Below are positions 46,219 through 56,756 of a stretch of 60,979 nucleotides of DNA, one piece after another. The notes beneath the pieces are model-generated. The model worked only from the letters and a program-made list of their open reading frames with translations, searched no databases and was not told where the DNA came from. The position numbers and the translations under genes were made by a program. Location of the stretch: positions 1 to 60,979 of the forward strand of contig JASVEC010000095.1 of the NCBI GenBank assembly GCA_030770535.1. The letters are read 5' to 3'. Source of the stretch: Batkoa obscura. Taxonomy: Eukaryota > Entomophthoromycota > Entomophthoromycetes > Entomophthorales > Batkoaceae. How positions within the stretch are numbered: the stretch's first letter is position 1; every line of letters starts with the position of its first letter.

Positions 46219-46303
46219 TGGGGCTAGTTTCATTATTTTATTTTTTAAGCGCTATTTATGTAAAAATTGTCATAAAATTCTTAAATACAAAAATACATAT
46301 ATA
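46219..46303 (+). mobile_element. MITE copy 19, degraded
   Basis: TGGGGCTAGTTTCATTATTT at the left with an internal deletion, AAGCGCTATTTATG core, AAATACAAAAATACAT at the eroded right end. Confidence 0.75.
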
Positions 46304-46989
46304 GTCTTTTTATTTAGTTTTATTAAATATTGTTTTTACAAATTGTCGATACTTTTTTAGTTATTTAATCATTTCAAATTTATGGATAAAAGATACTCTC
46401 GAATAACATTAAGATATTTCTATAGCCTAACCTTATTATCGCTATTACTCACCTTCCCTCACATTCAGAAGTTAACAACACCTAAGAAAACAGGCTTAAA
46501 GTTAAAAGGGATCGTCTCTGAGCATTGTGGATCTAAGGGTACTAAGCTGCTGTTGGGAAAAGGGTCAAAGGAAGCTTAGCTCTTAGTAGACTTTTCAATA
46601 AATTAAGTGGATATTTCAAATATTTGTAAAAAGGTTTATCAGCTGTTAATGAAACAAACAAAAATCGCTAGAGAAAAGATGATAATTATAAACACTAAGA
46701 GTATAAAGGCAGGTAAAGATATCGAAGATGGTAAAGATTAAATACAGTAAAGGGGCTGAATATATCATAAAGGGTAATAGAGCTAAAAGTAAAGCTAAGG
46801 AATCAATCAAAGAAGTGTTGACAAAAAAGTCTTTATTGATAGTAAAAAAGATCCAATGTAACCTGAAAGAACAGCTTACAATTATTCCTATAATGATGGT
46901 TTACTTCAATAAATTTTATATAACTAGACATAGTCACTAAGCTTAAGTTCAGCCAATGCTATACACTGATCTCTGAAACATATCGAGTA

Positions 46990-47090
46990 TGGGGATGTAT
47001 TTTTGTATTTAAGAATTTTACTAATAATCTTTCCACTCAAATAGCGCTCAAAAGATGGAAAAAATAACGAAGTCAAAAAAAACATCACCA
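46990..47090 (-). mobile_element. MITE copy 20, full length
   Basis: 101 bp, TGGGGATG...CATCACCA with TA flanks; about 150 bp downstream of the lipase stop codon. Confidence 0.86.
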
Positions 47091-47243
47091 TATCCTTCAG
47101 CAGTAAACCTTAATTTTAACTTACTTTTATTTAGATTTATTTAAAATGTTTCTCCTAAAATTTCATTACTAATAATATCTACTATTTAAATATGAAAAGT
47201 TATAAAAAAGAAATCAATCTAAAGTAATCATTAAATTTTATTT

Positions 47244-48221
47244 TTAGCAAGTACCACCAAGGCGAATATCCCAATAAGTAAGATGGTCATCAACACTCAG
47301 AAATGGTTCAGTAGAAAGTGAACAAGAAGGATCTTCAATTTGAGAAGTACTGCAAATCTTAGCTTGATTATTATGTAGCCACATTTCAACAAAATAATGA
47401 TTAAAGGACATAGAACGAGGTGGTACATGAGGTACAATATCCTTGTTATTAGTAACTCTTGTAGATAATAAACTCAATGAATCAAACCAAGTAGCAAAAT
47501 CGGAATTTCCTACTCTTGGTTGTCCATAGGTGAATAATTGTATATTTCCCCATGAGAGTTGTTGAGATGCTTGAAGATCAATAGCAGCTAAATTTGCAAT
47601 TGCACCACCTAAAGAGTGACCAGTGACAACTAATTTAAAACCTGGATTGTTCTTTAATAAATCTTTGACTACAGGTGTATAAACTAAACTAAGTGCATCC
47701 CTAGCTTGTTTAAAACCAAGATGAACTTGAACTTTACTATTACCAGAAAACAAATCCACTTTATCTACTTTAACATTTTGTACCCAATTTTTAATATTTG
47801 ATGTGCCTCTAAATGAAACGACAATAAACTTGTTAGTGGGATCAAGTCCAATATAACCTCTAGTTTCATACTTAGTATCTTCGAATACTTTGACTACTTT
47901 CAAGCCTCCATAAACGGAACAATGGTTGCAGCTCCAATTGGCTAAAGTAGAATCACCACAATAAGCAGCACCGGCTAATCGTGCCATCTTTTTAGCAGTA
48001 GCTTCATTAGAGACAATTAGTCTGTTGACTGGAGAGCCCCTAGATTCTCGCACTGGTATGTCTTTAAAATCTTTAACAAGCTGGTTAAGATTATCGATTA
48101 AATTGTTGAGATAGGGGTCAGAAGAAACAGATGTAGCATTGAGTTTAGCTTGTTGCTGTAACTCACCGTTAATAGCGGAAAGGCAAAAAAGAGAGGATAA
48201 TAAACCAATGTTTAACTTCAT
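47244..48221 (-). CDS. Secreted class-3 triacylglycerol lipase (Rhizomucor miehei type)
   Basis: 325 aa, single exon. A signal peptide (MKLNIGLLSSLFCLSAING) is followed by a propeptide of about 50 residues and the alpha/beta-hydrolase domain. The catalytic triad is Ser203 in TGHSLGGA, Asp261 in NNKDIVPHVP and His313 in DDHLTYW. The oxyanion region FRGTSNIKNW and the lid sequence match the R. miehei and Rhizopus lipases, as do the cysteines: AAYC near the start with GGTC at the end, the close pair WSCNHC, and the pair ICSTSQIEDPSC. It hydrolyses triglycerides outside the cell. The region downstream of about residue 120 is almost identical to a broken second copy at 56757-57733, whereas the N-terminal part is clearly diverged. 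Confidence 0.95.
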   Translation of the reverse strand: MKLNIGLLSSLFCLSAINGELQQQAKLNATSVSSDPYLNNLIDNLNQLVKDFKDIPVRESRGSPVNRLIVSNEATAKKMARLAGAAYCGDSTLANWSCNHCSVYGGLKVVKVFEDTKYETRGYIGLDPTNKFIVVSFRGTSNIKNWVQNVKVDKVDLFSGNSKVQVHLGFKQARDALSLVYTPVVKDLLKNNPGFKLVVTGHSLGGAIANLAAIDLQASQQLSWGNIQLFTYGQPRVGNSDFATWFDSLSLLSTRVTNNKDIVPHVPPRSMSFNHYFVEMWLHNNQAKICSTSQIEDPSCSLSTEPFLSVDDHLTYWDIRLGGTC

Positions 48222-49187
48222 ATTGAAATTATATTATTTTGATAAAAATATAGACTTGTATTTATACTATTTTAATTTACTATAATGTATCTATAAATGT
48301 TAATTTAAAATTAAAAGTTTTTTGTTAGATGAGAAACTTGTATAATAAAATCAATAGTCAATTATGTGAAATTAAAATATAAATAATTATTATATTACTA
48401 TTAAGTGAATCAAGTGATATTCTAATAGAAAGTTTCATTGTTTTATTTATAAGTAAAATAAAAACAACTATAATTAATCGACTAAAGTATACACAACACT
48501 TTAGTATAATGAGATAACAAACCCTATATTTTTATGCTTCAGAATTTTGAATGCTAATGTCTTTTATTTAAAGGTCTTAATAAAATAAGCTTTCAATAGA
48601 TACAATAAGAACAATATTAGATACAAATATTCCAGGCATGGTTTTTAATTTGAAGGGGTAAAATTAAGGTTGAATAGCACATGTCTAAATGTCAGTTATA
48701 TATGGTATTTAACATTAGCATGGGTATTTTATATTCCCCTTTCAATAAGCATTTATTAAATGTGAAGAATTTATTCTTTCACTTATTTAAGTAATTACAT
48801 TCCAGCTACTCTTACTGCAACTATACAGTATCTTAGCATATATTTTTAAAAATTTATCTGACAATGTAAACATATTAAAGTTAAGTAGGATCATGTTTAA
48901 TTACCTTCACTACCAGTCCTTAAAAATCCTTCTACTCCAAAAGCTTTAGTAGAAATGGCACAGATATTTAAATAGAGAGTTTAATTACATTTACCACAAG
49001 GCTAAAGACAGTCAAAACCAATAAGACCAATTCCAGTAATTAAACTGGTCATCAGCTGATAAAATTATCAATATCTCACATTGCCTTCACTATCTTTTCT
49101 TACCATTTTTAGACTACTTTCGAATACTTTTGCGCTTAAAGAAACTAACCTGTTCTATTGGATATGAGGTCAAGAAAATACAATAAA

Positions 49188-49228
49188 GCTTTTTTTTTCT
49201 TGCAATTTTACTAACAATTTGTCTATTA
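49188..49228 (-). mobile_element. Possible MITE fragment
   Basis: TTTTTTTTCTTGCAATTTTACTAACAATTTGTCTATT resembles the left half of a reverse MITE (TTTAAGAATTTTACTAACAA), but no terminal repeat is left. Confidence 0.3.
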
Positions 49229-49329
49229 TTATTAATATATATAAAATGAAGCTAGAAAAATATTAGAATATATAAAAGCTTATGTAAATTTTATTTTTCA
49301 AATCATTTACTCAAGTTTGTTAATTAAGT

Positions 49330-49965
49330 GATTTTAGGATTTCCTCAAAGAAAACGATCCGCCTCCGTGGAGACTTCTAATGGGGATTCTTTATCCAAGA
49401 TTACTTATGCATAGAAAACTTGAAGCTACTTGTATCCTTTTCATCTTATGTTATCCCTTCGAGGGAAAATAATGAAACTTCTTTTGGGATTTAAACCGAT
49501 CTTGTTTTTTTAAAAGAGCTTGAATCACACAGACTTGACTTGTATACCTAAACGCGCTTTTCGGATCTATTTGGATAAAGATCCATATAATTTCTTTGTG
49601 GACCTACATTGACTACTGATTCGCCTTTCTTTAAATGGTTTGATTTCAAATGGACGAACAGTAAATACAGGCAAATGTTATGATATCTTACTCATAAGAT
49701 ATTTACCACAAAATTCAAGACCAGCTTGTATAAGCCAGAAGTAATACTAGAATGCGAATTCTGAGATAACCTTGAAAACAGTGTGGAGCGCCGTTTCTTT
49801 ACTTGCCCATCTACCAAGACTCTTTGGTGTTGATGGCCTTCTTCCTCAGCAATTGGTCCTCACTGTCCCATTAGAAGCGTTTCAGAGGTTCTTTCTATCC
49901 TCTCGAATTACGATAAACGATTTAGGGCTAAGTGTATGCTTTGGTTCTTCGGACCATTTATAAAG
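49330..49965 (+). mobile_element. 3' remnant of a non-LTR retrotransposon (LINE)
   Basis: The stretch is visibly less AT-rich than its surroundings. One frame near 49745-49810 reads LECEF, a stop, then DNLENSVERRFFTCPSTKTLW. This resembles the zinc-binding C-terminus after LINE reverse transcriptases (Cys-x2-Cys ... E-H-x-FF-x-CP ... LW), with the second Cys turned into a stop and the His into Arg. Other pieces read as protein in shifting frames, for example CPIRSVSEVLSILSNYDKRF. No reverse transcriptase core or poly(A) tail is recognised. The short frame at 49772 is a shadow of it. Confidence 0.45.
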
Positions 49966-50501
49966 TCCATACTAACCTAGCCTTTGATACTAGTTTAGTA
50001 ATTCCAAAGATATATACATATATATTAAATGGAAGGTAGTTTGATAAGCAGCTTTTTCTCATTTGATTTCCAAGTTATCAGAGAGTAAAAAGGGCTATGA
50101 AATTCTACCCAAGTGGCCATCCTCCCTACTCCCTTTGATTTAGTTTTTTAATATTTTAAGTCAGTAAATCACTTGAAGGTTCGGTCTTTCAAGAATTAAA
50201 AAAAAACCATCTACTTGAATATTGAAATAATTGTATTATTACAAATAAACTATTTGGGACAATAGCGTTTAATGGATCTAAAGAGTGGTAAGAGTTTCTA
50301 TCTACAACAGTATATTTTTTACTGTACAAAATTGGTTTTGTTTCAAATTTCAATAAAAAGTTGATATTGAATCAAAAGTTACTATTGTAATAAATAGTCG
50401 GTCTGTTTTATTAATAAAAACATCAAAAACATTTTTTGTTTTGATCTCTATTAGCAAATTGTCTACTATTAATAGTTATAAAAGACGAGACAAAGAATAT
50501 A

Positions 50502-50593
50502 TGAGTGTGTTTTTCGTTTTCATCACTTTTTCATTTTTTAAGCACTAGGTTAAGTGGAAAAATTATTAAAATTCTTAAAAAATAAACCCCCTT
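50502..50593 (+). mobile_element. MITE copy 21
   Basis: TGAGTGTGTTTTTCGTTTTC at the left; the right end is damaged (AAAAAATAAACCCCCTTATA). It lies about 290 bp upstream of the PLPBP start codon. Confidence 0.78.
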
Positions 50594-50883
50594 ATATGTT
50601 ATTCGTTTTATTTCAAATGATAAGTTCAGTGCATTTTACAATTTTAGTTTTACTTCCCTTTAGTATTGAATTATATTTCAAAGTTTTATTTTTAACTCTA
50701 GATTTAAAAACAAACAATTTAGCAAATAAAACCTGCTTGATCTCATCTTTGATTGGCATTCTAGGTTAACTAAACCAGTTTGTCACTTCTATCTTGCTTT
50801 TGTCAAAAATATCAGCTTTAAGGAATATGGGGAATAAACCAATCAATGGCTAATGTATATTTATTTCTTACTATCATAAAAAA

Positions 50884-52052
50884 ATGAAGTTGAAATCAAT
50901 CGGACGATTAATTTTTAAACAAAAACATACTAGATTGATGAGTACAATGAGTAGACAACAGGATATCGAATCCAATTTGAAGCAAGTTAGGCAAACTATA
51001 AAGGATTTAGATCAACAAAATAAAGTAAATTTATCTTTTTTAAAATCTTATTTCAAATCTAGAATCTAATTTCAATTCTTAATTTCCAATTCCAAAAGGT
51101 ACGTTTAGTTAATGTCAGTAAAACAAAGCCCATTTCAGATCTGCAAATAGCGTATGATCTAGGGGAACGTCATTTTGGTGAAAGTTATGTAAGCTCCAGT
51201 TAATGTTTATATTTTGAATTTAACTATATCAAATAATTGGATAATGGAAATTAATATTTATTTAGGTGCAAGAATTAATAGAAAAAAGTGAAAAGGTTAG
51301 TGCTTGAATTATTTATTGCGATAGTAGTGACTAATGAGGATTATTAACTAATGATTGAATTTATTTTAGTTACCAAAAGATGTACAATGGCATTTTATTG
51401 GCAGTTTGCAATCCAATAAATGTAAAACTTTGGCTGGTAAGGGAGAAGGAATTAAACTAGCTTCAATTCAAAGCTTATTTAAAATATCACTTTAGGAATT
51501 CAAAATCTATTTGCAATAGAAACAGTAAGTAGTATCAAAACAGCGAGAGCATTAAATAACCACCGAAAAGAATTGGGCTATGGAAAGTTGAATGTATTTT
51601 TACAAATTAACACAAGCGGAGAAGAAAGTAAATTAAAACTTGAAGATATTTAACAAATTGTTTTTTAACTAAATTGAATCAAATAGGCAAATCGGGGTTA
51701 TCAGCAAAATTAGAAGATATACTACCAGCAGTGAAAGTAATTACTGGAGAATGCGATTATTTAAATCTAACTGGTTTAATGACTATTGGTTCCTCAGAAA
51801 ATTCAAAATCAGGGGATATCAATCCAGATTTTGAAGTAATTTTATATTATATCTTATATATTAATACTAAATTATTTTTTTATTGAATAATAGTTGTTAA
51901 AGAAGTTGAAAGAAAATATAGATAAAGAATTTAAATTAAGTTTAGAATTATCCATGGGTATGTCAGATGATTATATAATGGCTATCCAACAGGGTTCAAC
52001 AAATGTCAGAGTTGGGTCAACCATCTTTGGAGCAAGGAATTATAACAAATAG
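50884..52052 (+). CDS. Pyridoxal phosphate homeostasis protein (YggS/PLPBP family)
   Basis: Spliced model: join(50884..51024, 51099..51188, 51266..51295, 51370..51436, 51496..51627, 51687..51835, 51894..52052), 255 aa; seven exons, one of only 30 nt, all in phase. The PLP-binding lysine lies in VNVSKTKP (Lys55). Other family motifs are all present: [59 protein letters not shown] and the C-terminal [11 protein letters not shown]. The protein binds PLP without being an enzyme and keeps vitamin B6 and amino/keto-acid pools in balance. The first 25 residues are basic and lack acids ([20 protein letters not shown]), so a mitochondrial form is plausible, with internal Mets as alternative starts for a cytosolic form. 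A decayed copy starts at 60652. Confidence 0.92.
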
Positions 52053-52466
52053 ATAGTAGTATTTTTTAAATTAAAAGGTTGATTTTAAAATGTTGGATTT
52101 AAATATATGTTATTATTGTATAGAATATGTAATGTCGTTAATTATTTACTTCGATTATTATCTTTGATATAGTAGCTGAAGAATAGTAGCTCAAGAGTAA
52201 CATATAGGTACCATGTTAATTTAAAAGCTATGAAAGATAATTAAAGTTAATATGATTAACAAATAGCTAAATATTATGACAGTTTATCATTTTGGAATTT
52301 TTCTAGATATATAACTCCAAGTTTTATTATAACTATTAATTTCAAATAAACGTCATAGTTCTTTAATCAGAGTAAGTTTTAATTGATTTTATCTAATATA
52401 ATTAAAAACTTGATATAAATTAAGAATAACATTGTTTATGCTAACAAATAATTTTATTTCAAGTCA

Positions 52467-52634
52467 ATGATTAACTATATTTTGAACTATTGTATTAAAA
52501 GATTATCAATATCAACTTCTTGTTACAAATCTAAATTTAAACCTCCGAATGGGAACACTGCAACTACAGCAACTCAGTATTCCATTGAATCTCAGAGCAA
52601 CAAGAAGGTAGTCAAGAGTACTATGTATTACTAA
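52467..52634 (+). CDS. Possible small ORF, 55 aa
   Basis: An ATG-started frame with gene-like codon use: a basic N-terminus (MINYILNYCIKRLSISTSCY) that could be a mitochondrial leader, then a Thr/Gln/Ser-rich part with KPPNGNTATTATQYSIESQS. It ends in STMYY. Neither a promoter nor a family is recognised. It might be a small protein, the first exon of a lost gene, or chance. Confidence 0.3.
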   Translation: MINYILNYCIKRLSISTSCYKSKFKPPNGNTATTATQYSIESQSNKKVVKSTMYY

Positions 52635-52835
52635 ACAAACAAACAAACCCAGTAAAATAATAATTGATTGTCTTACTACAATTGATTATAAATAGAATAA
52701 TTGTTAGATATATCATTAAAATTGATTTATTGTAAAAAAGGTTTTCTACTGAATGTGTTTATTGACTTTTGATACTTGGTTTTGGGGAGGTAATGCTAAA
52801 CAAGTATGGCTCAATGCTTTAAACACAGATTAACT

Positions 52836-52997
52836 GACAATTTATTGACTCCAAAAAGTAAGTAAGTTGAGTTGATAATTGGTGATAACAAACTGGTTAT
52901 GGATGATATAAGTTATGGTATAGTAACTTGTGAAATAGATTACATTAAATAAAACCAAGTTAAAAAGCAGAGTTTAATGTATAAATTGAATATTTAA
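52836..52997 (+). pseudogene. Decayed GNAT acetyltransferase, C-terminal part
   Basis: The frame DNKLVMDDISYGIVTCEID followed by YIK, a stop and NQVKKQSLMYKLN aligns without gaps over 36 positions to the end of the intact GNAT at 42321 (NEKLVIGGVSYDMVKYEID, then QVSKQSLLDKLN), with about 17 identities. There are at least two in-frame stops, and the piece upstream (NALNTD, like ETLNTN) is in another frame. Its strand is opposite to that of the intact gene. Confidence 0.7.
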
Positions 52998-53326
52998 TAT
53001 AGTTAGTTTTGGGTATAAAGTTATAGCCTTATGTTTAGTTTTATATTGAGATGAAATAAAGAATAAAGTTTTTAAAAATATAGACTTAGCTTTTTAATAT
53101 AGTTTATAACAATAGGATAAATACCTTGTATGGTTTTACTAATGTAAGCGGTAATGGTAATAGTAACTAAAGTAGTTACAGCTTTACATCTATATTCATA
53201 ATCATTATTTTGTATAAAGGAAGAAATAGTAAAAAGATCAATAATAATTTGAAACTTCATCTCATTTTAAATAAATTTAATGCCATTACATTATATTTTT
53301 GATTGATTAACTTACTTTATATATAT

Positions 53327-53426
53327 TGAAGGTGTTTTTTTTGGTTTCATCGCTTTTTCTATCTTTTAAGCGCTATTTGAGTGGAAAAATTATTAGTGAA
53401 ATTCTTAAACATAAAAATACATCCCA
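53327..53426 (+). mobile_element. MITE copy 22, full length
   Basis: 100 bp, TGAAGGTGTTTTTTTTGGTT at the left, AAAAATACATCCCA at the right, TA flanks, core AAGCGCTATTTGAGTGGAAA exactly as consensus. Confidence 0.85.
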
Positions 53427-53591
53427 ATATAATATTTAGGAATGATAATGATAATGATAATACTATAGTTTGAGTTGTTATTTAAGTAAAGGGTTGTTTG
53501 TATAGTTTTTTTAAGTGTAAATAAATATTGAAATTTATTGAAATAGTTAACATATACTACAATAGTCCTATTTTATTATAAAAGCAGGACC

Positions 53592-53685
53592 TAGGGATGT
53601 ATTTTTTTGTTTAAGAATTGTAACAATTTTTCTATTTAAATAGCGCTTAAAAATAGAAAAAGTGATGAAACCAAAAAAACACCCA
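53592..53685 (-). mobile_element. MITE copy 23
   Basis: TAGGGATGTATTTTTTTGTT at the left with a small deletion in the ACTAACAA block, AAACCAAAAAAACACCCA at the right. Confidence 0.82.
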
Positions 53686-53811
53686 TTTAATGAAGTTTAG
53701 ATTTAGTGGTTATTTTTTATCACTATTACGATTATCGAAATTAATGACAGTTTTACTTTTTATGAAAAACGTTTAGTCAAAATGCTTTTTAATTGAATTA
53801 AAATGATCAAT

Positions 53812-56280
53812 TGGGGTTGTCTGAATTAGTTCATTATTTTATCCAATTTTTAAATATTTTGTATTAAAACTTCGCTTAAAATTCTATAAAATTAAATTTT
53901 TTATTAAAACAAAAGTACCCAAACACAGTTCTAAATCATTCTATTATAGCTCATACTGTAAGTTAGTTGAATTTCTACTAGATCTTAAACATATGTTCTT
54001 ATAAAAATTTATTGAGAAATATTTACTATCAACTGCTTTATAACCAACATTGTAGATTTGTTATCAAATAAATAAACTATTTTAATGTTATAATTACATT
54101 ATTAATATATTGCCAAGTTAATAAATAGCTGCATTGGGAGGGAGTGGTTAGCCCCAAAACTATAATTAACCATCCCTATATAGTAAACAGTGTAATAATA
54201 GTTTTTACATATTATTACAGTTACTTGTTCTTTGACTATTTATTAACTTAGCTATTAATAACTTAAGTAATCCTAACATTTAACAATCTATTTCTATCAT
54301 TTAGTAAACTTGCTTAAATATCGAAATTTTTAAATTCTCTGTTATCTTCGTAAGGTAAGCTGGGATCGATTTTTAATTTTTCTGTTTTCTATAGACTCTA
54401 TAACTTTAATTGGGATTATATCGTTTTTTTTTTATGTATCAGATACTGGATAACAATGTAGTTTATTGTTATGTTTAATAAAGTGTAAATACTTCTTAAT
54501 GCCTTGCATCTCTATTATTCTTTTTTATATTTTGTTTCTTTTATACTTTTTAAAAATTATATCTGTTTTCCCATTATTAACAGTCGAGTTATTAATTTTA
54601 TTATGCTCGCAAATAAAAGCCTCAAATCTTGAAATTAATTGATCGATATCTTCTATTTTACCTAACGCTTCAAAACTACTTTTCCATTTTGAAAGGTTTC
54701 CAAAATGTCCATCAACTATACTTTTTCCATGATGCTCAGCAAAAAAATTAAGATTGACATTCAAACTACTATTTATTTTATGAATTTCTTTAAACATATA
54801 GTGTAGAAACTCTTGGGATCTAAAATGATTTCCTGTATCTGCCCATATATTAATTTTTGTAAACTTTTTAAATAGAAGCTCTGTAGAGATCAAATTGATT
54901 AAACAATCTCCTGCATATGCTGAATCATGATTCAATATTTCAGATAAATAATCAAAGTAAACTTTGCCTATTGTTTTATCATCTTTTAAATATAATACAC
55001 CAAAACCTAATACTGATATAGCTTGTTTATTATAATGATCTAGATTTATTGAATCTGGTTTTGTTCCTATTTCCATATTTTGTTTAAAATCTAAAATTAT
55101 TATACAACTTTTATTATTTAATTTTTTAATAGTTTCATTAAATGTGTTTTTTGAGTATCAACACAGAATTTGCGTAATTCGTATAATTTTTCTTCTTTAT
55201 TAAAAATTTCTTTTATTTCTGCTTTATTTTTTATTGCTGTATTTATTTTATTTTCAAATAACTTTTATCTAACTGTATATTGGGCACATATATTATATAG
55301 ATCCGTTTTTCTTGCTGGATTTTTGAAATTACTTGATATATATTTAAGAAATGTTGACCTAGCTACTATGAAATCTGGTACTCAGTGTTTGAAGTCAGAA
55401 ACAGCCATTGCTTGATTGACTACGCTATAGGTCGAAAGGTCTTAATTTATGTGACTAAGATAGACTTTGGTTATGAGGAATAGCACGTAATAGGCTACAG
55501 ACTATGTAAAACAAATATGGTAGACAATACTAATGTAAAATCTACGTGAAATAATATTAAGAAAACTTAGTGGCTTTATTAAATGTTCGAGATATCAGGG
55601 AATAACTCAGTTAAAAAGCCTCGAACTACTATACTCTGAAAACTCTTTTATACTCTGAAAAGTACAAATATCAAAATGAGAAGGTAATGTTATTTTGGAT
55701 GGAGCTAGAAATTCTCATAGCAAATCAAACTAAGAACGTGGATTGATTTTCTTTGAACTCGAGAACACAACAGCTTAGGCGATTGTTATGCTATAATCAA
55801 CCATGGGACTAACAAAGCGATATTTCACAATAGTATATCTTTTCTTTGTTTTGTTTTATTATAAAATTCCGCAAATCCTGGGTTGTTATAAGTAGCTCTT
55901 AAAATTGATGTAAATGAAATACAATATTTATATTGTGTACTCCTCTTTATTGTATTAAAATTTGCAAAAATTCCATTTCGAAGTTTAGTGATGAAAGTTT
56001 GCATTTTATTTTTATTTCAATAAAAAATAAAGTCAAATAACTCTATTTATATAATTATATAGTTATGTATTACACATTTATTAAATATTTAACAGAAATA
56101 GAATAAAATATATAGTTATGAAAATTGACTATTTAAGAAAAGAAAATAATTAAAATGAGTTTTAAATAAAGAGATTTAATTTTAGGCTTTTTAATTTAAC
56201 CGTCACCTAAAGATACAAATCTAAAAATAAAATTTGGGTTAATTTCTAAGTAAATTCTGAAATCAATTCAGACAACCCCA
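53812..56280 (-). mobile_element. DNA transposon with 16-bp TIRs and a decayed transposase
   Basis: A 2469-bp unit bounded by perfect 16-bp inverted repeats, TGGGGTTGTCTGAATT and its complement. I could not define a target-site duplication. Inside, on the minus strand, lies a broken transposase gene (listed) with a TATA box (GAGTATAAAAGAG) near 55640-55652 upstream of it. The left non-coding part and the transposase 5' part each resemble pieces of the fragment at 44500-45415. It sits between the two copies of the lipase block. The superfamily is not identified. Confidence 0.7.
54525..55450 (-). pseudogene. Decayed DDE/RNase H-like transposase
   Basis: The 183-codon ATG frame (54525-55076) is the C-terminal part only. 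The protein continues upstream as IIILDFKQN-MEIGTKPD in the same frame, then after a one-base frame change as NKEEKLYELRKFCVDTQ, and beyond a stop as STFLKYISSNFKN and RKTDLYNICAQY. Candidate catalytic acids are Asp in ILDFKQN, Asp in IWADTGNHFRS and Glu in FFAEHHGKSIVDGHFG. The pattern D...G-x-H-F-R-S...F-H-G-K...D-G-x-F-G is known from poorly named transposases common in early-diverging fungi. At least three changes (two stops and one frameshift) show it is inactive here. Confidence 0.6.
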
Positions 56281-56756
56281 TATATTAGTTTTGACTTTTA
56301 ACTTTTACAGTTGTTGAAATTTAGCCATGCAGTTTATAGCCATTTGTTTAAACTTGAAAATTAAAAATTCTCAAATGTTAAAGTTTTATTCAAAGTTATA
56401 CATTAGTGTTTTTATTTTAATATGTTTTTAAAAATAGATTTTAATATTAGCAATATAAGAAAAGGACACCAGCGAAACAATAATCAAACTAGTAGCACAC
56501 TATACCATATTCATCTATAAAGAATTTTCTTCTTAACATCATAAATATCAATGCAAATCATAGATTTTTTTAAATCACAACTTATTAAAAAACTAGCCAA
56601 ATAAATAGTAGCTGTAAATGTTTTAGGGATAGCTGCACAATTGAGTTTTAACAGCTGTAACTACTTATTAACTAGTTACAATAATAAAATAACAACTCAA
56701 TCATAAAAAGCTAGAAAAATAACAAACTAATCTAAAGTAATCATTAAATTTTATTT
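56281..56756. other. Short gap between transposon and broken lipase
   Basis: AT-rich; its last bases (from 56731) begin the near-identical tract shared with the intact lipase. Nothing else seen. Confidence 0.5.

Larger units (their letters stand above)
45416..47243. other. Intergenic with four MITEs and short unassigned frames
   Basis: Four MITE copies lie here. A minus-strand frame (45796-46174, about 126 codons, no ATG near its start; LSHPFKIFDTKDLMSGTIKE) and two plus-strand frames (46382-46579 and 46728-46940) are Lys-rich and gene-like only in part. None matches a family I know. They may be remnants of one or more dead genes; I do not call them as genes. Confidence 0.4.
48222..50883. 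other. Intergenic between divergent lipase and PLPBP, part of a duplicated block
   Basis: From 48222 to about 48840 this matches the region upstream of the broken lipase (57734-58445) at perhaps 65-70% by eye. A LINE remnant (49330-49965) and one MITE (50502) follow. The rest is AT-rich. Confidence 0.5.
52053..53811. other. Intergenic with GNAT relic, two MITEs and a small frame
   Basis: Contains the small frame at 52467, the GNAT pseudogene at 52836 and two MITE copies (listed). A minus-strand frame at 53072-53260 (KAVTTLVTITITAYISKTIQ) is short and unsupported. Confidence 0.45.
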
